A DNA stretch of 64,000 bases, from NCBI RefSeq assembly GCF_006443095.1, contig NZ_VFWZ01000010.1, positions 99,123 to 163,122 on the forward strand, in the 5' to 3' direction. Shown here piece by piece: positions 9,212-18,463 of this stretch. The position numbers and the translations under genes were made by a program. The notes under the pieces are model-generated. The model did not search any database, was not told where the DNA came from, and saw only the letters and a list, made by a program, of their open reading frames with translations. The DNA is from Aquimarina algicola. GTDB taxonomy: Bacteria; Bacteroidota; Bacteroidia; Flavobacteriales; Flavobacteriaceae. Position 1 is the first letter of the stretch, and each line of letters begins with the position of its first letter.

Positions 9212-11008
9212 ATGATGAAAAAAAATCTGGTTTTGGCATGTCTTACTATTGCTTTAACGGCCTGTAAGAATGATACCAAAACAAATACACCTGTAGTAGA
9301 AGAACAAGTTAATGTAAGTGAAGAATTCAATAAAATGTTGGGTGATTACTATGAAGAAGGATTACAACTCAATCCGGTTCAAGCTACTTTTGCAGGAGAT
9401 AATCGTTATAACGATCAGTTTCCAAATCCTTTGGCACAAGAAACTGTAGATAAGAGTAAAGCTTACTATAAGAAGTATAAAGAAGCTGTGAACAAATTTA
9501 ATGATAGCACACTTACAGATAGTGAAAAGATGACAAAAGCGATTCTGAACTGGGAGTGTGACATGAATTTAGAAGGATTTAATTTTAATCAGGATTATTT
9601 TCCAATTGATCAAATGTGGTCTATTAATTTGGTAGCAGGTCAATTAGCTAGTGGTGCTAGTGCACAACCATTCAAAACTGTTGAAGATTATAAAAATTGG
9701 CTCAAACGATTAGAAGGATATCTAGCATGGATGGCATCTGCCGAATCCAAGATGCAAGAAGGGATGCAAAAAGGATTTGTATTGCCAAAATCACTGATTG
9801 TAAAAGTGATTCCTCAGTTAGAAGCATTAACCGTAGAAGATCTTGATCAACATCTTTTTTACAGTCCGGTTAAAAATTTTCCGGAAAGCTTTTCTGATGA
9901 AGAAAAGAAAGAATTGACAGTATTGTATTCTAAAATGGTTTCAGAAAGAATCATTCCTGCTTATAAGAAGCTTCATGATTTTATGAAAACCAAATATTTA
10001 CCAGAGGGTAGAACAACTTCGGGTATCGCCGGTATTCCTAATGGAGAAGATTTTTATAAATACCAGATCAAAAAATATACAACAACAGATATGACGGCAG
10101 AAGAGATTCATGAATTAGGGCTCGCAGAAGTAGCACGAATTTCTTCAGAAATGGAAAAAATAAAAGAACAAGTTGGATATAAAGGTGATCTGAAATCATT
10201 CTTTAATCATGTTCGCAATAAAAAAGAATTAATGCCTTTTAAAGATCCAAAAGAGGTTATTGATAATTTTAATGCCATCCATGATCGAATGAAACCTCAA
10301 ATTGAAAAATTGTTTGATGTAAAACCTAAAACACCTTTTGAGGTTCGTCGTACAGAGGCTTTTCGCGAAAAGTCTGCCAGTGCAGAATATAATCCCGGAT
10401 CTTTAGATGGTACTCGCCCCGGTATTTTTTATACTCCGATACCAGACGTAACCAAGTATAATGTATATAGCGATGAGTCATTGTTTTTACATGAAGCCAT
10501 TCCTGGACATCATTATCAAATCTCATTAACTCAGGAGAGCGAAATATTGCCTCAATTCAGAAAAACACTATGGTATAGTGGTTATGGAGAAGGTTGGGCG
10601 TTATATAGCGAATCTTTGGGTAAAGAATTAGGATTATACACAGATCCATATCAATATTTTGGAATGTTGGGAGCAGAAATGCACAGGGCAGTACGTTTGG
10701 TGGTAGATACAGGATTGCACGCCAAAGGTTGGACTCGTGAGCAAGCGATACAATACTCTTTGGATAATGAAGCAGAGTCTGAGGCTGGAATCACTTCAGA
10801 AATTGAGCGTTATATGGCTAATCCTGGGCAAGCATTATCTTATAAAATTGGACAATTAAAGATTAGAGAATTGCGCGCAAAAGCAGAGAAAGAATTAGGG
10901 GATAAATTTGATATCAGGCAATTTCATAATCAAGTATTAGAAACAGGTTGTGTGCCATTAGCTCTATTAGAAAATAAAATCAATATCTGGATTACTGCTA
11001 GTAAATAG
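9212..11008 (+). CDS. DUF885 zinc-metallopeptidase-like lipoprotein
   Basis: Predicted envelope lipoprotein of 598 residues in the DUF885 family, which has a gluzincin-like zinc motif. The signal peptide ends in the lipobox LTAC (Cys18). A long helical domain follows, then HEAIPGHH at about residue 427 and a downstream GYGEGWALYSE segment that carries the second glutamate (HExxx(G)HH...E architecture). Two adjacent ATGs are possible starts and differ by one residue. Substrates of the family are poorly known; peptides are assumed. A TATATTTC box about 40 nt upstream may be its -7 element. Convergent with the DUF418 gene across a shared terminator. Confidence 0.88.
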   Translation: MMKKNLVLACLTIALTACKNDTKTNTPVVEEQVNVSEEFNKMLGDYYEEGLQLNPVQATFAGDNRYNDQFPNPLAQETVDKSKAYYKKYKEAVNKFNDSTLTDSEKMTKAILNWECDMNLEGFNFNQDYFPIDQMWSINLVAGQLASGASAQPFKTVEDYKNWLKRLEGYLAWMASAESKMQEGMQKGFVLPKSLIVKVIPQLEALTVEDLDQHLFYSPVKNFPESFSDEEKKELTVLYSKMVSERIIPAYKKLHDFMKTKYLPEGRTTSGIAGIPNGEDFYKYQIKKYTTTDMTAEEIHELGLAEVARISSEMEKIKEQVGYKGDLKSFFNHVRNKKELMPFKDPKEVIDNFNAIHDRMKPQIEKLFDVKPKTPFEVRRTEAFREKSASAEYNPGSLDGTRPGIFYTPIPDVTKYNVYSDESLFLHEAIPGHHYQISLTQESEILPQFRKTLWYSGYGEGWALYSESLGKELGLYTDPYQYFGMLGAEMHRAVRLVVDTGLHAKGWTREQAIQYSLDNEAESEAGITSEIERYMANPGQALSYKIGQLKIRELRAKAEKELGDKFDIRQFHNQVLETGCVPLALLENKINIWITASK

Positions 11009-11030
11009 TAGTATAATAAACATATTACAA

Positions 11031-11068
11031 AAACCTCTTGAGTAATAATCTTCAAGAGGTTTTTTTTA
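11031..11068. terminator. Bidirectional terminator between DUF885 and DUF418 genes
   Basis: A perfect 11-bp stem (AAACCTCTTGA/TCAAGAGGTTT, 11031-11041/11051-11061) is followed by a run of T on the plus strand. Its 5' side is A-rich, which gives a U tract on the minus strand as well. Confidence 0.85.
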
Positions 11069-11071
11069 ATC

Positions 11072-12265
11072 CTATTTTCTTATAGAAAACACTTTTTTGT
11101 ACGTTAAGCACCTCCAGATCCATTCTAAAGGACCAAACTGAAAATACGATAACCATAACTTGCTGAGTATAATCTGCACCCCAAATACAAGGATTGCAGC
11201 AAGTAACAACTCTGAAGGGCTTAATGTTTGATATAATGATAACCCAACAGAAGAAAATAAAATTAAACCGATACCACTATGCATAATATAATTTGTGAGC
11301 GCCATTCTTCCTACATGTCGTAATGGAGAAAGAAAACGTTTTAGAGTTGCACTGTGATAATAACACCATGCGATTAACCATAGGTAAAATAATCCCATTA
11401 TAGTATCTGAGATTACCATTGTTTTAATAAAAAACGGATGAAACTCCCTATACATAGCAGTGCTAGGTAAAATAAATAGAAATAGTATTCTATATACGTT
11501 AGAAACGATAACAATACTTAGCATCGGTATTTTTATTCTGATGATCCACTCTTTTATAGAATATATAAGTTGATTTTTACCAAAATATAACCCTAACAAA
11601 AACATTGATAAGGCTATTGGTGCTAAAATTGACAAGAGCATGGGTAAATTTGATAAATAATCCATAACCCTGAGGACAAGACCTTCTATATAAGATCCGT
11701 TTCTTATGGTTGTAACAATCTTATCCGAAGGGTAATCTCTTAAGTAATACATAGGATCATAATCAAAAATATTGAATAAAAATTCTGCTATTTGATCATA
11801 AAACGGAAATACAAAAAGTAAGATCGATAAGCATAAGATAAATGTATTCGAAGCTCTGATAAGTAGTATGGTAAAGAGTCCTAATATTGCGTAGAGATGA
11901 ATCACATCCCCGGGCCATAATAGTACGATATGTAAAACACCAAAAATAAATAAAACGAGCATTCTTCTGCTCAAAAAAGAAAAAGTAAACTGATTTTTAG
12001 AATGCAACTTTAGCGCTTGCATTGATATACCTAATCCAAATAAAAAAGAAAAAATCGGAAAGAATTTTGTGTAGAAAAATAATTGAAAAATTCGGATAGC
12101 CAACAGATCAACATCGGATGTCCATTGTTGATTATATGAATCCTGATTCGCAAATACACAATTCATAACTTCTATGTTTACAACAAAGATTCCAAAAACA
12201 GCAAATCCTCTAAAAATATCTAAAAGTTCAATTCGCCTTTGACCTAAAGTAGGTTGATGATTCAT
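11072..12265 (-). CDS. DUF418/YeiB-family inner-membrane protein
   Basis: Multi-pass membrane protein of 397 residues in the YeiB/DUF418 family. The N-terminus is diagnostic: RRIELLDIFRGFAVFGIFVVN is the conserved RiexlDxlRGfAlfGI motif of this acyltransferase-3-like superfamily. About nine to ten hydrophobic helices follow, with a C-terminal DUF418 part (FGPLEWIWRCLTY near the end, matching the family GPlEwlwR signature). No enzymatic role is established for the family. It is transcribed alone, convergent with the DUF885 lipoprotein and divergent from the amidohydrolase gene. Confidence 0.9.
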   Translation of the reverse strand: MNHQPTLGQRRIELLDIFRGFAVFGIFVVNIEVMNCVFANQDSYNQQWTSDVDLLAIRIFQLFFYTKFFPIFSFLFGLGISMQALKLHSKNQFTFSFLSRRMLVLFIFGVLHIVLLWPGDVIHLYAILGLFTILLIRASNTFILCLSILLFVFPFYDQIAEFLFNIFDYDPMYYLRDYPSDKIVTTIRNGSYIEGLVLRVMDYLSNLPMLLSILAPIALSMFLLGLYFGKNQLIYSIKEWIIRIKIPMLSIVIVSNVYRILFLFILPSTAMYREFHPFFIKTMVISDTIMGLFYLWLIAWCYYHSATLKRFLSPLRHVGRMALTNYIMHSGIGLILFSSVGLSLYQTLSPSELLLAAILVFGVQIILSKLWLSYFQFGPLEWIWRCLTYKKVFSIRK

Positions 12266-12424
12266 AGTACTACTTCAAATTTAGAGTATAAAGATATAAG
12301 CTTTATGGATAGTGCTCTAAATTAATACTGTCATCTCTTATCTATTACTGATATTAAGAAAATATTAACTTTTAAACACTATTGATATGCCTATTTTTAG
12401 CGCTAGACAAAAACTCAACACCCA

Positions 12425-14053
12425 ATGAAAAAGAAAGTAATATTATTTTTTGCTAGTATCACCATACTTATTTCCTGTACACTACCCAAAGAAAAAGTAG
12501 ATGTATTAGTCATAAATGCAAATGTTTATACTGTTGATGATACCACTCCAAAAGCAGAAGCATTTGCTGTAAAGGATGGAAAGTTTATTGCTATTGGTAA
12601 TAGTAAAGAACTTTTAGAGAAATTTGAAGCTTCAGACACCATAGATGCGGAAAGAAAGACAATTATTCCCGGTTTGATTGATGCCCATTGCCATTTTTAT
12701 GGATTAGGATTGCAACAACAAAAAGTGAATTTGATAGGAACAAAAAGTTATGATGAGGTCATAGAACGTATTGTAGCTTTTCAGAACGATAAAAAAGTAT
12801 CCTTTATTACTGGTAGAGGATGGGATCAAAATGATTGGGAGGTAAAAGAGTTTCCTACCAAAGAAAAACTGGATAGCTTATTTCCTGATATTCCCATAGC
12901 ACTAACCAGAGTAGATGGACATGCAATGCTAATCAACCAGAAAGCATTGGATATGGCAAAGATTACTAAGGATATGGTAGTAGAAGGAGGTGAGATTATC
13001 AAAAAAGATGGAAAAATAACAGGAGTATTGGTCGATAATCCTATGGAATTGGTTGAAGCTATTATACCTAAACCTTCTGTAAAAGATGAAATCCAAGCAT
13101 TAAAAGATGCAGAAGTTATCAACTTTGGTTATGGCTTAACTACAGTAGATGATGCAGGGTTGAGTCCTCATGTAATTAATTTGATTGATAGTTTACAAAA
13201 AGCAGGAACATTAAAAATCAGAATGTATACAATGGTTAGCAATGTGCCTGAATATGTAGACTATTATTTAGAAAATGGTGTTTATAAAACAGATAGGCTT
13301 AATGTTTCTTCTTTCAAAGTGTACGCAGATGGTGCACTGGGATCTAGAGGAGCAGCTCTCAAAGAACCCTATCATGATCAAAAAAATCATTATGGAGCTA
13401 TGGTAATTGGGCATGATGATTTTACTGCTCTGGCAAAGCGAATAGCAGCATCTTCTTTTCAAATGAATACACATGCCATAGGAGACTCTGCAAATGCTGT
13501 TGTTATCAAAACATATTATGAAGCATTAAAGGGTGAAACAAATAGAAGATGGCGTGTAGAACATGCACAGGTAGTATCACCTGAAGAATTTGAGATGCTT
13601 GATGACAATCTAGTAATGAGCGTACAACCTACTCATGCTACCAGTGATATGTATTGGGCAGACGAGCGATTAGGAGAAGAAAGAATCAAAGGGGCATATG
13701 CCTATAAACAGTTACTGGAAAAAACAGGTAAAGTAGCATTAGGAACAGATTATCCTGTAGAAAATGTAAGTCCTTTTTATACCTTTTATGCTGCTGTAGC
13801 GCGAAAGGACCTAAAACAATACCCGGAGGGAGGTTTTCAAATCAAAGATGCACTTACAAGAGAAGAAACCCTAAAAGGAATGACCATTTGGGCTGCATAT
13901 AGCAATTTTGAAGAAGAAGAAAAAGGAAGTATCACCCAAGGTAAGTTTGCTGATTTTGTTATTCTCGAAGAAGATATCATGACTGTTAAAGAGGATAGAA
14001 TTCCAAATATAAAAGTAAACGCAACATATTTGGCAGGAGAAAAAGTGTATTAG
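12425..14053 (+). CDS. YtcJ-type amidohydrolase lipoprotein
   Basis: Metal-dependent hydrolase of the amidohydrolase-3 family (YtcJ/NfdA-like), which usually cleaves C-N bonds of amides or cyclic compounds. A lipobox ISC places the acylated Cys at residue 18, so the enzyme is anchored in the envelope. The HxH metal motif is at His88/His90 (LIDAHCHF). The family signatures YADGALGSRGAAL, THAIGD, EHAQV and GTDYPVE follow in order, and a C-terminal QGKFADFVILEED completes the composite beta-sandwich. The length of 542 is normal. It stands alone and no pathway partner is adjacent. Confidence 0.9.
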   Translation: MKKKVILFFASITILISCTLPKEKVDVLVINANVYTVDDTTPKAEAFAVKDGKFIAIGNSKELLEKFEASDTIDAERKTIIPGLIDAHCHFYGLGLQQQKVNLIGTKSYDEVIERIVAFQNDKKVSFITGRGWDQNDWEVKEFPTKEKLDSLFPDIPIALTRVDGHAMLINQKALDMAKITKDMVVEGGEIIKKDGKITGVLVDNPMELVEAIIPKPSVKDEIQALKDAEVINFGYGLTTVDDAGLSPHVINLIDSLQKAGTLKIRMYTMVSNVPEYVDYYLENGVYKTDRLNVSSFKVYADGALGSRGAALKEPYHDQKNHYGAMVIGHDDFTALAKRIAASSFQMNTHAIGDSANAVVIKTYYEALKGETNRRWRVEHAQVVSPEEFEMLDDNLVMSVQPTHATSDMYWADERLGEERIKGAYAYKQLLEKTGKVALGTDYPVENVSPFYTFYAAVARKDLKQYPEGGFQIKDALTREETLKGMTIWAAYSNFEEEEKGSITQGKFADFVILEEDIMTVKEDRIPNIKVNATYLAGEKVY

Positions 14054-14573
14054 ATCTATTTTGGATTTTATCGTTTTAAGTTGAAATTTTTTTGAGTTTT
14101 TTTTAGCTGGAAAGTGTGTTTTAATTTTTTTACTTTAGTAGAGTTCTATCATCTTCAAATGTTGGATTAATAATTTTTAAGAATAGAAGTGGTTTAAACT
14201 TTTTTGATTGAAGCGAGAAATCGTTAATTTTTGATCATTTTGAAGCTTTTTTAGTGTTGCATAGCAGCGCTACGGAACAATAAACTTCATAGAGATGAAA
14301 TCTATATCAGTACATCTTCTTTCACTTTTATAAATTATTTGGCGATTATTCATTTTTGTTTTTTTGAATTAACACTAATAAAGGTATAAATGAAAAAATG
14401 AAAATTCTACAAAGTATTTGAAAATACATTAGTTATGTTTTTTAAAGAATATAAAACTGCATGATTAAGATGTAGTCTATATCAAAAATGCACATCTGAT
14501 TACATAATATTTAAGTATCTTTGATTTAATTACCTCTTTATGTATTGCCCAACTCTTAAAACAACTAAAGACA
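14054..14573. other. Gene-free upstream region of the signalling operon
   Basis: About 520 AT-rich bp without a credible ORF. I see no terminator for the amidohydrolase gene. Near the right end is a consensus -7 box (TATCTTTG) that should drive the signalling operon. Otherwise I recognise nothing. Confidence 0.4.
14495..14523 (+). promoter_or_regulatory. Candidate promoter of the four-gene signalling operon
   Basis: TATCTTTG (14516-14523) matches the Bacteroidota -7 consensus TAnnTTTG exactly. A weak -33-like TCTG lies 17 nt upstream. The first start codon is about 50 nt downstream. Confidence 0.45.
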
Positions 14574-15305
14574 ATGCAGTTAGAAACTATCAAAAAAGCC
14601 ATTAGAGAATGGAGAATTTTAAGACAATCTAAAAAAGCTTCTACAGACCTTCTTGGTCAAGGCTCATTATTCCATATTGATGTCAAAAAAGTATTAGAGG
14701 TTTCTTCAAGAATCGATCCGATTGATCCTACATATATTCATGCTTATCTTGGGGTACATGAGGGAAAATTATTATTCTTTTTAATGAATAATATAATGGA
14801 CAGCGAAATAGAATTCACTAAAGAAGGAAAAAGAATTGAAGATTTCATAGTTGTAGAAGAAGCTATATATATGGATCAAGATCAATTCGCCCCTTTTATT
14901 ACCACTTCTCAGTCTAGATATTTTAATAGTACAGATGCCATTCCATCTAATGAAGCAATTACAAGAATCATTCACTGGTCTGTGCTTAAAAATAAATGGA
15001 TCAACAGCGCCATAACAACACCAAATGGCCTTTTTGAGGCTTTTGTCATTCCTTCTGTTGATTTAGAAAAAGAAACAGAGGTTTTTGCTTTGTTTGGTCT
15101 AAAGAAAAAAAAGCCTGGTCAATATCCAGAAGCAGAGTTGATAATATGGAATGAAACAAAAGGTTTTTTGTTATCTAATCCTGAAGTAGAATCTTCTTTT
15201 GAAGATATTGTTCGCCCTGTTCCTCCATTTGGTCAGGGAATTACGGCAATCAAAAATTTTCATTTAATGCAAGTTTCAGAACTGTCAAGAAGTGTCACTC
15301 TATGA
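14574..15305 (+). CDS. Unknown soluble protein, first gene of sensor operon
   Basis: I do not recognise this 243-residue protein. It has no signal peptide and no membrane helix. The N-terminus is basic and helical (TIKKAIREWRILRQSKKAS) and the remainder mixed alpha/beta, with a KKKKPG turn near residue 180. Its last 14 nt overlap the GTG start of the next gene, so translation is probably coupled. As the leading gene of an operon with a seven-helix membrane protein, a histidine kinase and a response regulator, it may be a cytoplasmic input or accessory component. That role is inference from context only. Confidence 0.75.
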   Translation: MQLETIKKAIREWRILRQSKKASTDLLGQGSLFHIDVKKVLEVSSRIDPIDPTYIHAYLGVHEGKLLFFLMNNIMDSEIEFTKEGKRIEDFIVVEEAIYMDQDQFAPFITTSQSRYFNSTDAIPSNEAITRIIHWSVLKNKWINSAITTPNGLFEAFVIPSVDLEKETEVFALFGLKKKKPGQYPEAELIIWNETKGFLLSNPEVESSFEDIVRPVPPFGQGITAIKNFHLMQVSELSRSVTL

Positions 15306-15957
15306 TATTCTTGAAATAGCTTTATATCTATCTCCAGTCACTTTGATATTTGGAATAGGGATAGGATTATATTATTACAGACATATAACGTCTGTATATA
15401 AATTACTTATTGTTTATTTTGTCTTTGGACTTCTGACAGATTTGATCAGTAGGCTCCTTGATGCTTTATATGGAAATAACCTATTGATAATACCAATATA
15501 TGGACTAATAGAACTAATTATATTTTCATGGATGTATTATAGGTATTTGCTCAAGGACAAGCGTTATATTTTGTTCCCTTTAATGATCATTTCTTTTGTA
15601 ATTATTGTTATGGATATTATTCATGTTGCTGGTCAAAGCCCAGAACAATTCCAATCTTATGGAATGGTAATAGGAGATATTTCTATTATAATATATACAT
15701 TTCTTTTTTATGGAAATGTACTTAATGAAAAGGAGCAAAAGGCACATGTATATATGTCGTTAAATGCGACATTGCTGTTGTTTTTTTCAGTTAATCTGTT
15801 ATTATACTTACCTATCAACCTATTAGTTAATATTAATTCGGAGGTAAAATTTTATTTTTGGGCAATCAATCTTGTCATTACGATCATGTTTTACTCATTT
15901 CTTATCTACTTAATATGGAAAAATGGCAGGAACCCGAAACTCTTATACTCTGGTTGA
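15292..15957 (+). CDS. Seven-helix membrane protein of sensor operon
   Basis: Integral membrane protein of 221 residues with about seven predicted helices (roughly 6-29, 36-55, 62-80, 91-112, 124-142, 152-175, 184-208) and only short loops. No catalytic motif is visible. It starts with GTG inside the end of the preceding gene (14-nt overlap), and its own 3' end overlaps the kinase gene by 43 nt. The adjacent kinase lacks a sensory domain, so this protein may act as the sensor, comparable in topology to 7TM receptor modules; that is inference. The ATG-less start is supported by the overlap and by immediate entry into helix 1. Confidence 0.75.
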   Translation: MSLYDILEIALYLSPVTLIFGIGIGLYYYRHITSVYKLLIVYFVFGLLTDLISRLLDALYGNNLLIIPIYGLIELIIFSWMYYRYLLKDKRYILFPLMIISFVIIVMDIIHVAGQSPEQFQSYGMVIGDISIIIYTFLFYGNVLNEKEQKAHVYMSLNATLLLFFSVNLLLYLPINLLVNINSEVKFYFWAINLVITIMFYSFLIYLIWKNGRNPKLLYSG

Positions 15958-16673
15958 GTATCTCACTATTTCTGATTGTCTCTTTCGCATTGGTTATTAT
16001 ACTATTTACTCGTCTTTATTTCAAAAAAATACTCAAATCAAAGGCCTTGCTTATAAAGACGAAGCTGGAACATCAAAAAAAATTAACGCATATCAGTGTT
16101 GAAATTTTAGAGCGAGAACGAAGCAGAATTGCTTTGGAATTACATGATGCACTGATTAATAAATTAAATGTAATGCTTCTTATTTCTTCTTCACACGATC
16201 CTGAAAAACACTTTGAAAATAGTATAGCAGAGTGTATTTCACTTACAAGAGAACTATCGCATAACCTGAAGCCACCGTTTATTGAAGAGTTATCCCTTTA
16301 TGAATTACTGAAAAGTTTATTTTTACCACTAAAATCATCATATCAAGTAAGGTATACCCTATTACGGGACAATACTAATAGCACACTATTATCGGAGCAA
16401 AAATTACATTTGCTAAGAGTGGTACAAGAAATCATTAATAATATTATCAAACATGCTCAGGCCACAGAAATATGTTTTTATTTACGAATATCAAATACTA
16501 CAACGGTATTAAAAATTAGCGATAATGGAGTTGGATTTGATTCTCTCAAGATTCGTGGTTTAGGATTGCAAAACATTGAACTTCGTTTACAAATATTAAA
16601 TGGAGTATATAAATTTAAGTCAAATCGAAAAGGTACAACTTTTATTGCTTGTGCCCCAGCAACCCAAGAATAA
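15915..16673 (+). CDS. HisKA_3-type sensor histidine kinase
   Basis: Membrane-anchored histidine kinase of the NarX/DesK type, 252 residues from the chosen ATG at 15915. An upstream frame extension exists, but it begins inside the last helix of the preceding gene. One N-terminal membrane helix (about 9-32) is followed directly by a dimerisation/phosphoacceptor helix with ERSRIALELHD, phospho-accepting His77. The HATPase domain shows the N box EIINNIIKHA (about 172-181), G1 box SDNGVGFD and G2 GLGLQNIELR. It has no PAS, HAMP or periplasmic domain. The response-regulator ATG overlaps its stop codon by one base. Confidence 0.92.
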   Translation: MEKWQEPETLILWLSISLFLIVSFALVIILFTRLYFKKILKSKALLIKTKLEHQKKLTHISVEILERERSRIALELHDALINKLNVMLLISSSHDPEKHFENSIAECISLTRELSHNLKPPFIEELSLYELLKSLFLPLKSSYQVRYTLLRDNTNSTLLSEQKLHLLRVVQEIINNIIKHAQATEICFYLRISNTTTVLKISDNGVGFDSLKIRGLGLQNIELRLQILNGVYKFKSNRKGTTFIACAPATQE

Positions 16674-17350
16674 TGAACAAACCTCTTTCATTAGCAATAG
16701 TTGATGATGACAGCCTGTTGGTGTCATTATTGACTACCTTTTTTAAAAGTCATAATATGATAGTGAGTATATGTGCTAAGAATGGAATAGAGTTTTTTAG
16801 TGCATTAAAAAATATAGAATCTCTTCCGGATATTGTGGTGTTAGATCTTCGTATGGAAAAAATGGATGGTATGGAGGTATTGGAATTATTAAAAAATGAT
16901 TTTCCTGAAGTGAAGATTGCTGTTATTTCTTCATACTACAGTAACTCCTCCATAGGTTTTATGCTTAAGGCAGGAGTCAACGCGTTTTTACCTAAAGGCA
17001 TATTGCCAGGGCAACTATTGGAAGCAATTCATGAAATAAATAAAAAGGATTTTTACTTTACTTCAGAACAAATAAAGGTATTAAGAGATCAGTTGCCACA
17101 AAACCCTTCTGCGAAGCCTCAAATTGTAAGGCATGATCAAATCTCAAAAAGAGAATTTGAAGTGTTGGACTTAATTTGTATGCAACATACTGCAAAAGAA
17201 ATAGGAGAAAAACTCTTTATAACACAACGGACAGTAGAAGGACATCGAACCAACCTATTATTAAAAACGGGTGTCAAAAATACAGCAGGTTTAGTTATTT
17301 ATGCTGTAAGAGAAAATTTGTTTGACCCTTCAAAATTAGTATTGTACTAA
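16673..17350 (+). CDS. NarL/FixJ-type response regulator
   Basis: Two-component transcription factor of 225 residues, cognate to the kinase whose TAA overlaps this ATG (TAATG). The receiver domain has the acidic cluster Asp11-13 (IVDDDS), phosphoacceptor Asp58 (VVLDLRM), Ser86 in the switch position and Lys108 (LPKG). A C-terminal LuxR-type HTH covers about 150-215 (SKREFEVLDLICMQHTAKEI, then TQRTVEGHRTNLLLKTG). It should bind DNA when phosphorylated; targets may include the neighbouring genes, but no operator is evident. Confidence 0.93.
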   Translation: MNKPLSLAIVDDDSLLVSLLTTFFKSHNMIVSICAKNGIEFFSALKNIESLPDIVVLDLRMEKMDGMEVLELLKNDFPEVKIAVISSYYSNSSIGFMLKAGVNAFLPKGILPGQLLEAIHEINKKDFYFTSEQIKVLRDQLPQNPSAKPQIVRHDQISKREFEVLDLICMQHTAKEIGEKLFITQRTVEGHRTNLLLKTGVKNTAGLVIYAVRENLFDPSKLVLY

Positions 17351-17695
17351 TTTAAATAGATATTAATTCACTATTCTCTATTTTCTTCTATTTAGGAAAT
17401 TATAAAGATATTAAAAGTTAAACTGGTCTAATTATTCAGGAGTAATCCTGAGGCATTGATATTGTGATGTCTCTTTATATTTTTTGTCTCTTTATATATT
17501 AATCTTTTGAAGTACGTATTTTTACCTGTTTTTCTTAATACAGTAATTCTACGCTGATTTTTATAAGAGATTCATGTCATCTTTGCTATGTATTAAGACG
17601 TTCGTCACCCTTAATAAAGAAACGTTTCACACTACTTGACGCAGGCATAAAAAATGCCTGAAAATAAATTAATAATCATTTTAAAATTTAGAATT
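17351..17695. other. Intergenic/leader region before the unknown-lipase pair
   Basis: About 345 bp. The only structure I see is a perfect 7-bp hairpin (CAGGCAT/ATGCCTG, 17642-17648/17654-17660, five-A loop) in the presumed 5' leader of the next gene. No T tract follows, so it is not a normal terminator. An in-frame ATG inside its 3' arm is probably not the start. Confidence 0.4.
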
Positions 17696-18391
17696 ATGAA
17701 CAATGACAATTCAAGTGCAATAAAAGATACATCATTAAAGGGTGTTTCTGCAATTCCACAACTTTTCTCTTACGTTAATGACAGTATGAGTATTTTTGTA
17801 AACGGTACACCACCAACACCAGATTCAACAATAGCCGGATCTATTGTAAGTGATACTGATAAACCTGGTCGTATCGCGTTTGTAGCTACTCCGAATACTC
17901 AAAGTAGTACACAAACAATGATCACTAATATTGTTAGTAACAACAGTGCACCTTCTAATAGAGCTTTTAACTTTATGTTACCACCAAAAGCCCTACAAGA
18001 AAGTAGACCTGGTCAGATTTGCTTACAAGTAGTTCCTATTACTACACCTTTGTCTAATTCAGATAGTCTATTACTCCATAATGGGCAAGGACTTGGTAAC
18101 TTGGTTCCGATTATTGTTGGCCAGTCTTCTGTAAGTTTAGCCTCTCCATTTACTACCGACGAAATGAAACTTGCTGGTTTTAAGGAAGATCTTGGAGTTG
18201 ATTGGGGGGGATTATTAGACGGTGTAACGAAAGCTATTCCTGTAATAGCTGATACTGGATTAAAAATTTATAACGAGCTCTCTTCAAGCAGTCAAAGTGA
18301 CACCAAGTCGGGTGTAAAAGTAGAAGGTATTTTTTCTAGTATAGGATCGGTTATTGATACAGCCATACCATTTGCTGCAGCATTACTTTAA
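17696..18391 (+). CDS. Unknown protein upstream of class 3 lipase
   Basis: I do not recognise this 231-residue protein. The ATG at 17696 (MNNDNSS) was chosen over one at 17654 because the latter lies in a hairpin and encodes a non-protein-like Lys/Ile stretch; the following lipase gene also begins with MNN. It lacks a signal peptide and is Ser/Thr/Asn/Pro-rich (GTPPTPDSTIAGS), with a beta-like central part and a hydrophobic helical C-terminus (GSVIDTAIPFAAALL). A hairpin lies in the 72-bp gap before the lipase gene. It may be a partner or substrate of that lipase, but no function can be assigned. Confidence 0.65.
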   Translation: MNNDNSSAIKDTSLKGVSAIPQLFSYVNDSMSIFVNGTPPTPDSTIAGSIVSDTDKPGRIAFVATPNTQSSTQTMITNIVSNNSAPSNRAFNFMLPPKALQESRPGQICLQVVPITTPLSNSDSLLLHNGQGLGNLVPIIVGQSSVSLASPFTTDEMKLAGFKEDLGVDWGGLLDGVTKAIPVIADTGLKIYNELSSSSQSDTKSGVKVEGIFSSIGSVIDTAIPFAAALL

Positions 18392-18402
18392 ATCTAATCA
18401 TT

Positions 18403-18448
18403 AAACCCTATTGGTACAAATCCATATGTGCATGATAGGGTTTATTTT
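18403..18448 (+). terminator. Hairpin between unknown gene and lipase gene
   Basis: AAACCCTAT (18403-18411) pairs perfectly with ATAGGGTTT (18435-18443), extendable by one T-A pair, with a 23-nt loop and a short ATTTT tail. It may act as a partial terminator or attenuator between the two genes. Confidence 0.4.
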
Positions 18449-18463
18449 CCAAAATATAAAATC

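Noticed and set aside
17642..17660. Terminator of the response-regulator gene
   Set aside because: The 7-bp hairpin is not followed by a T tract and lies almost 300 nt downstream; a leader hairpin is more likely.
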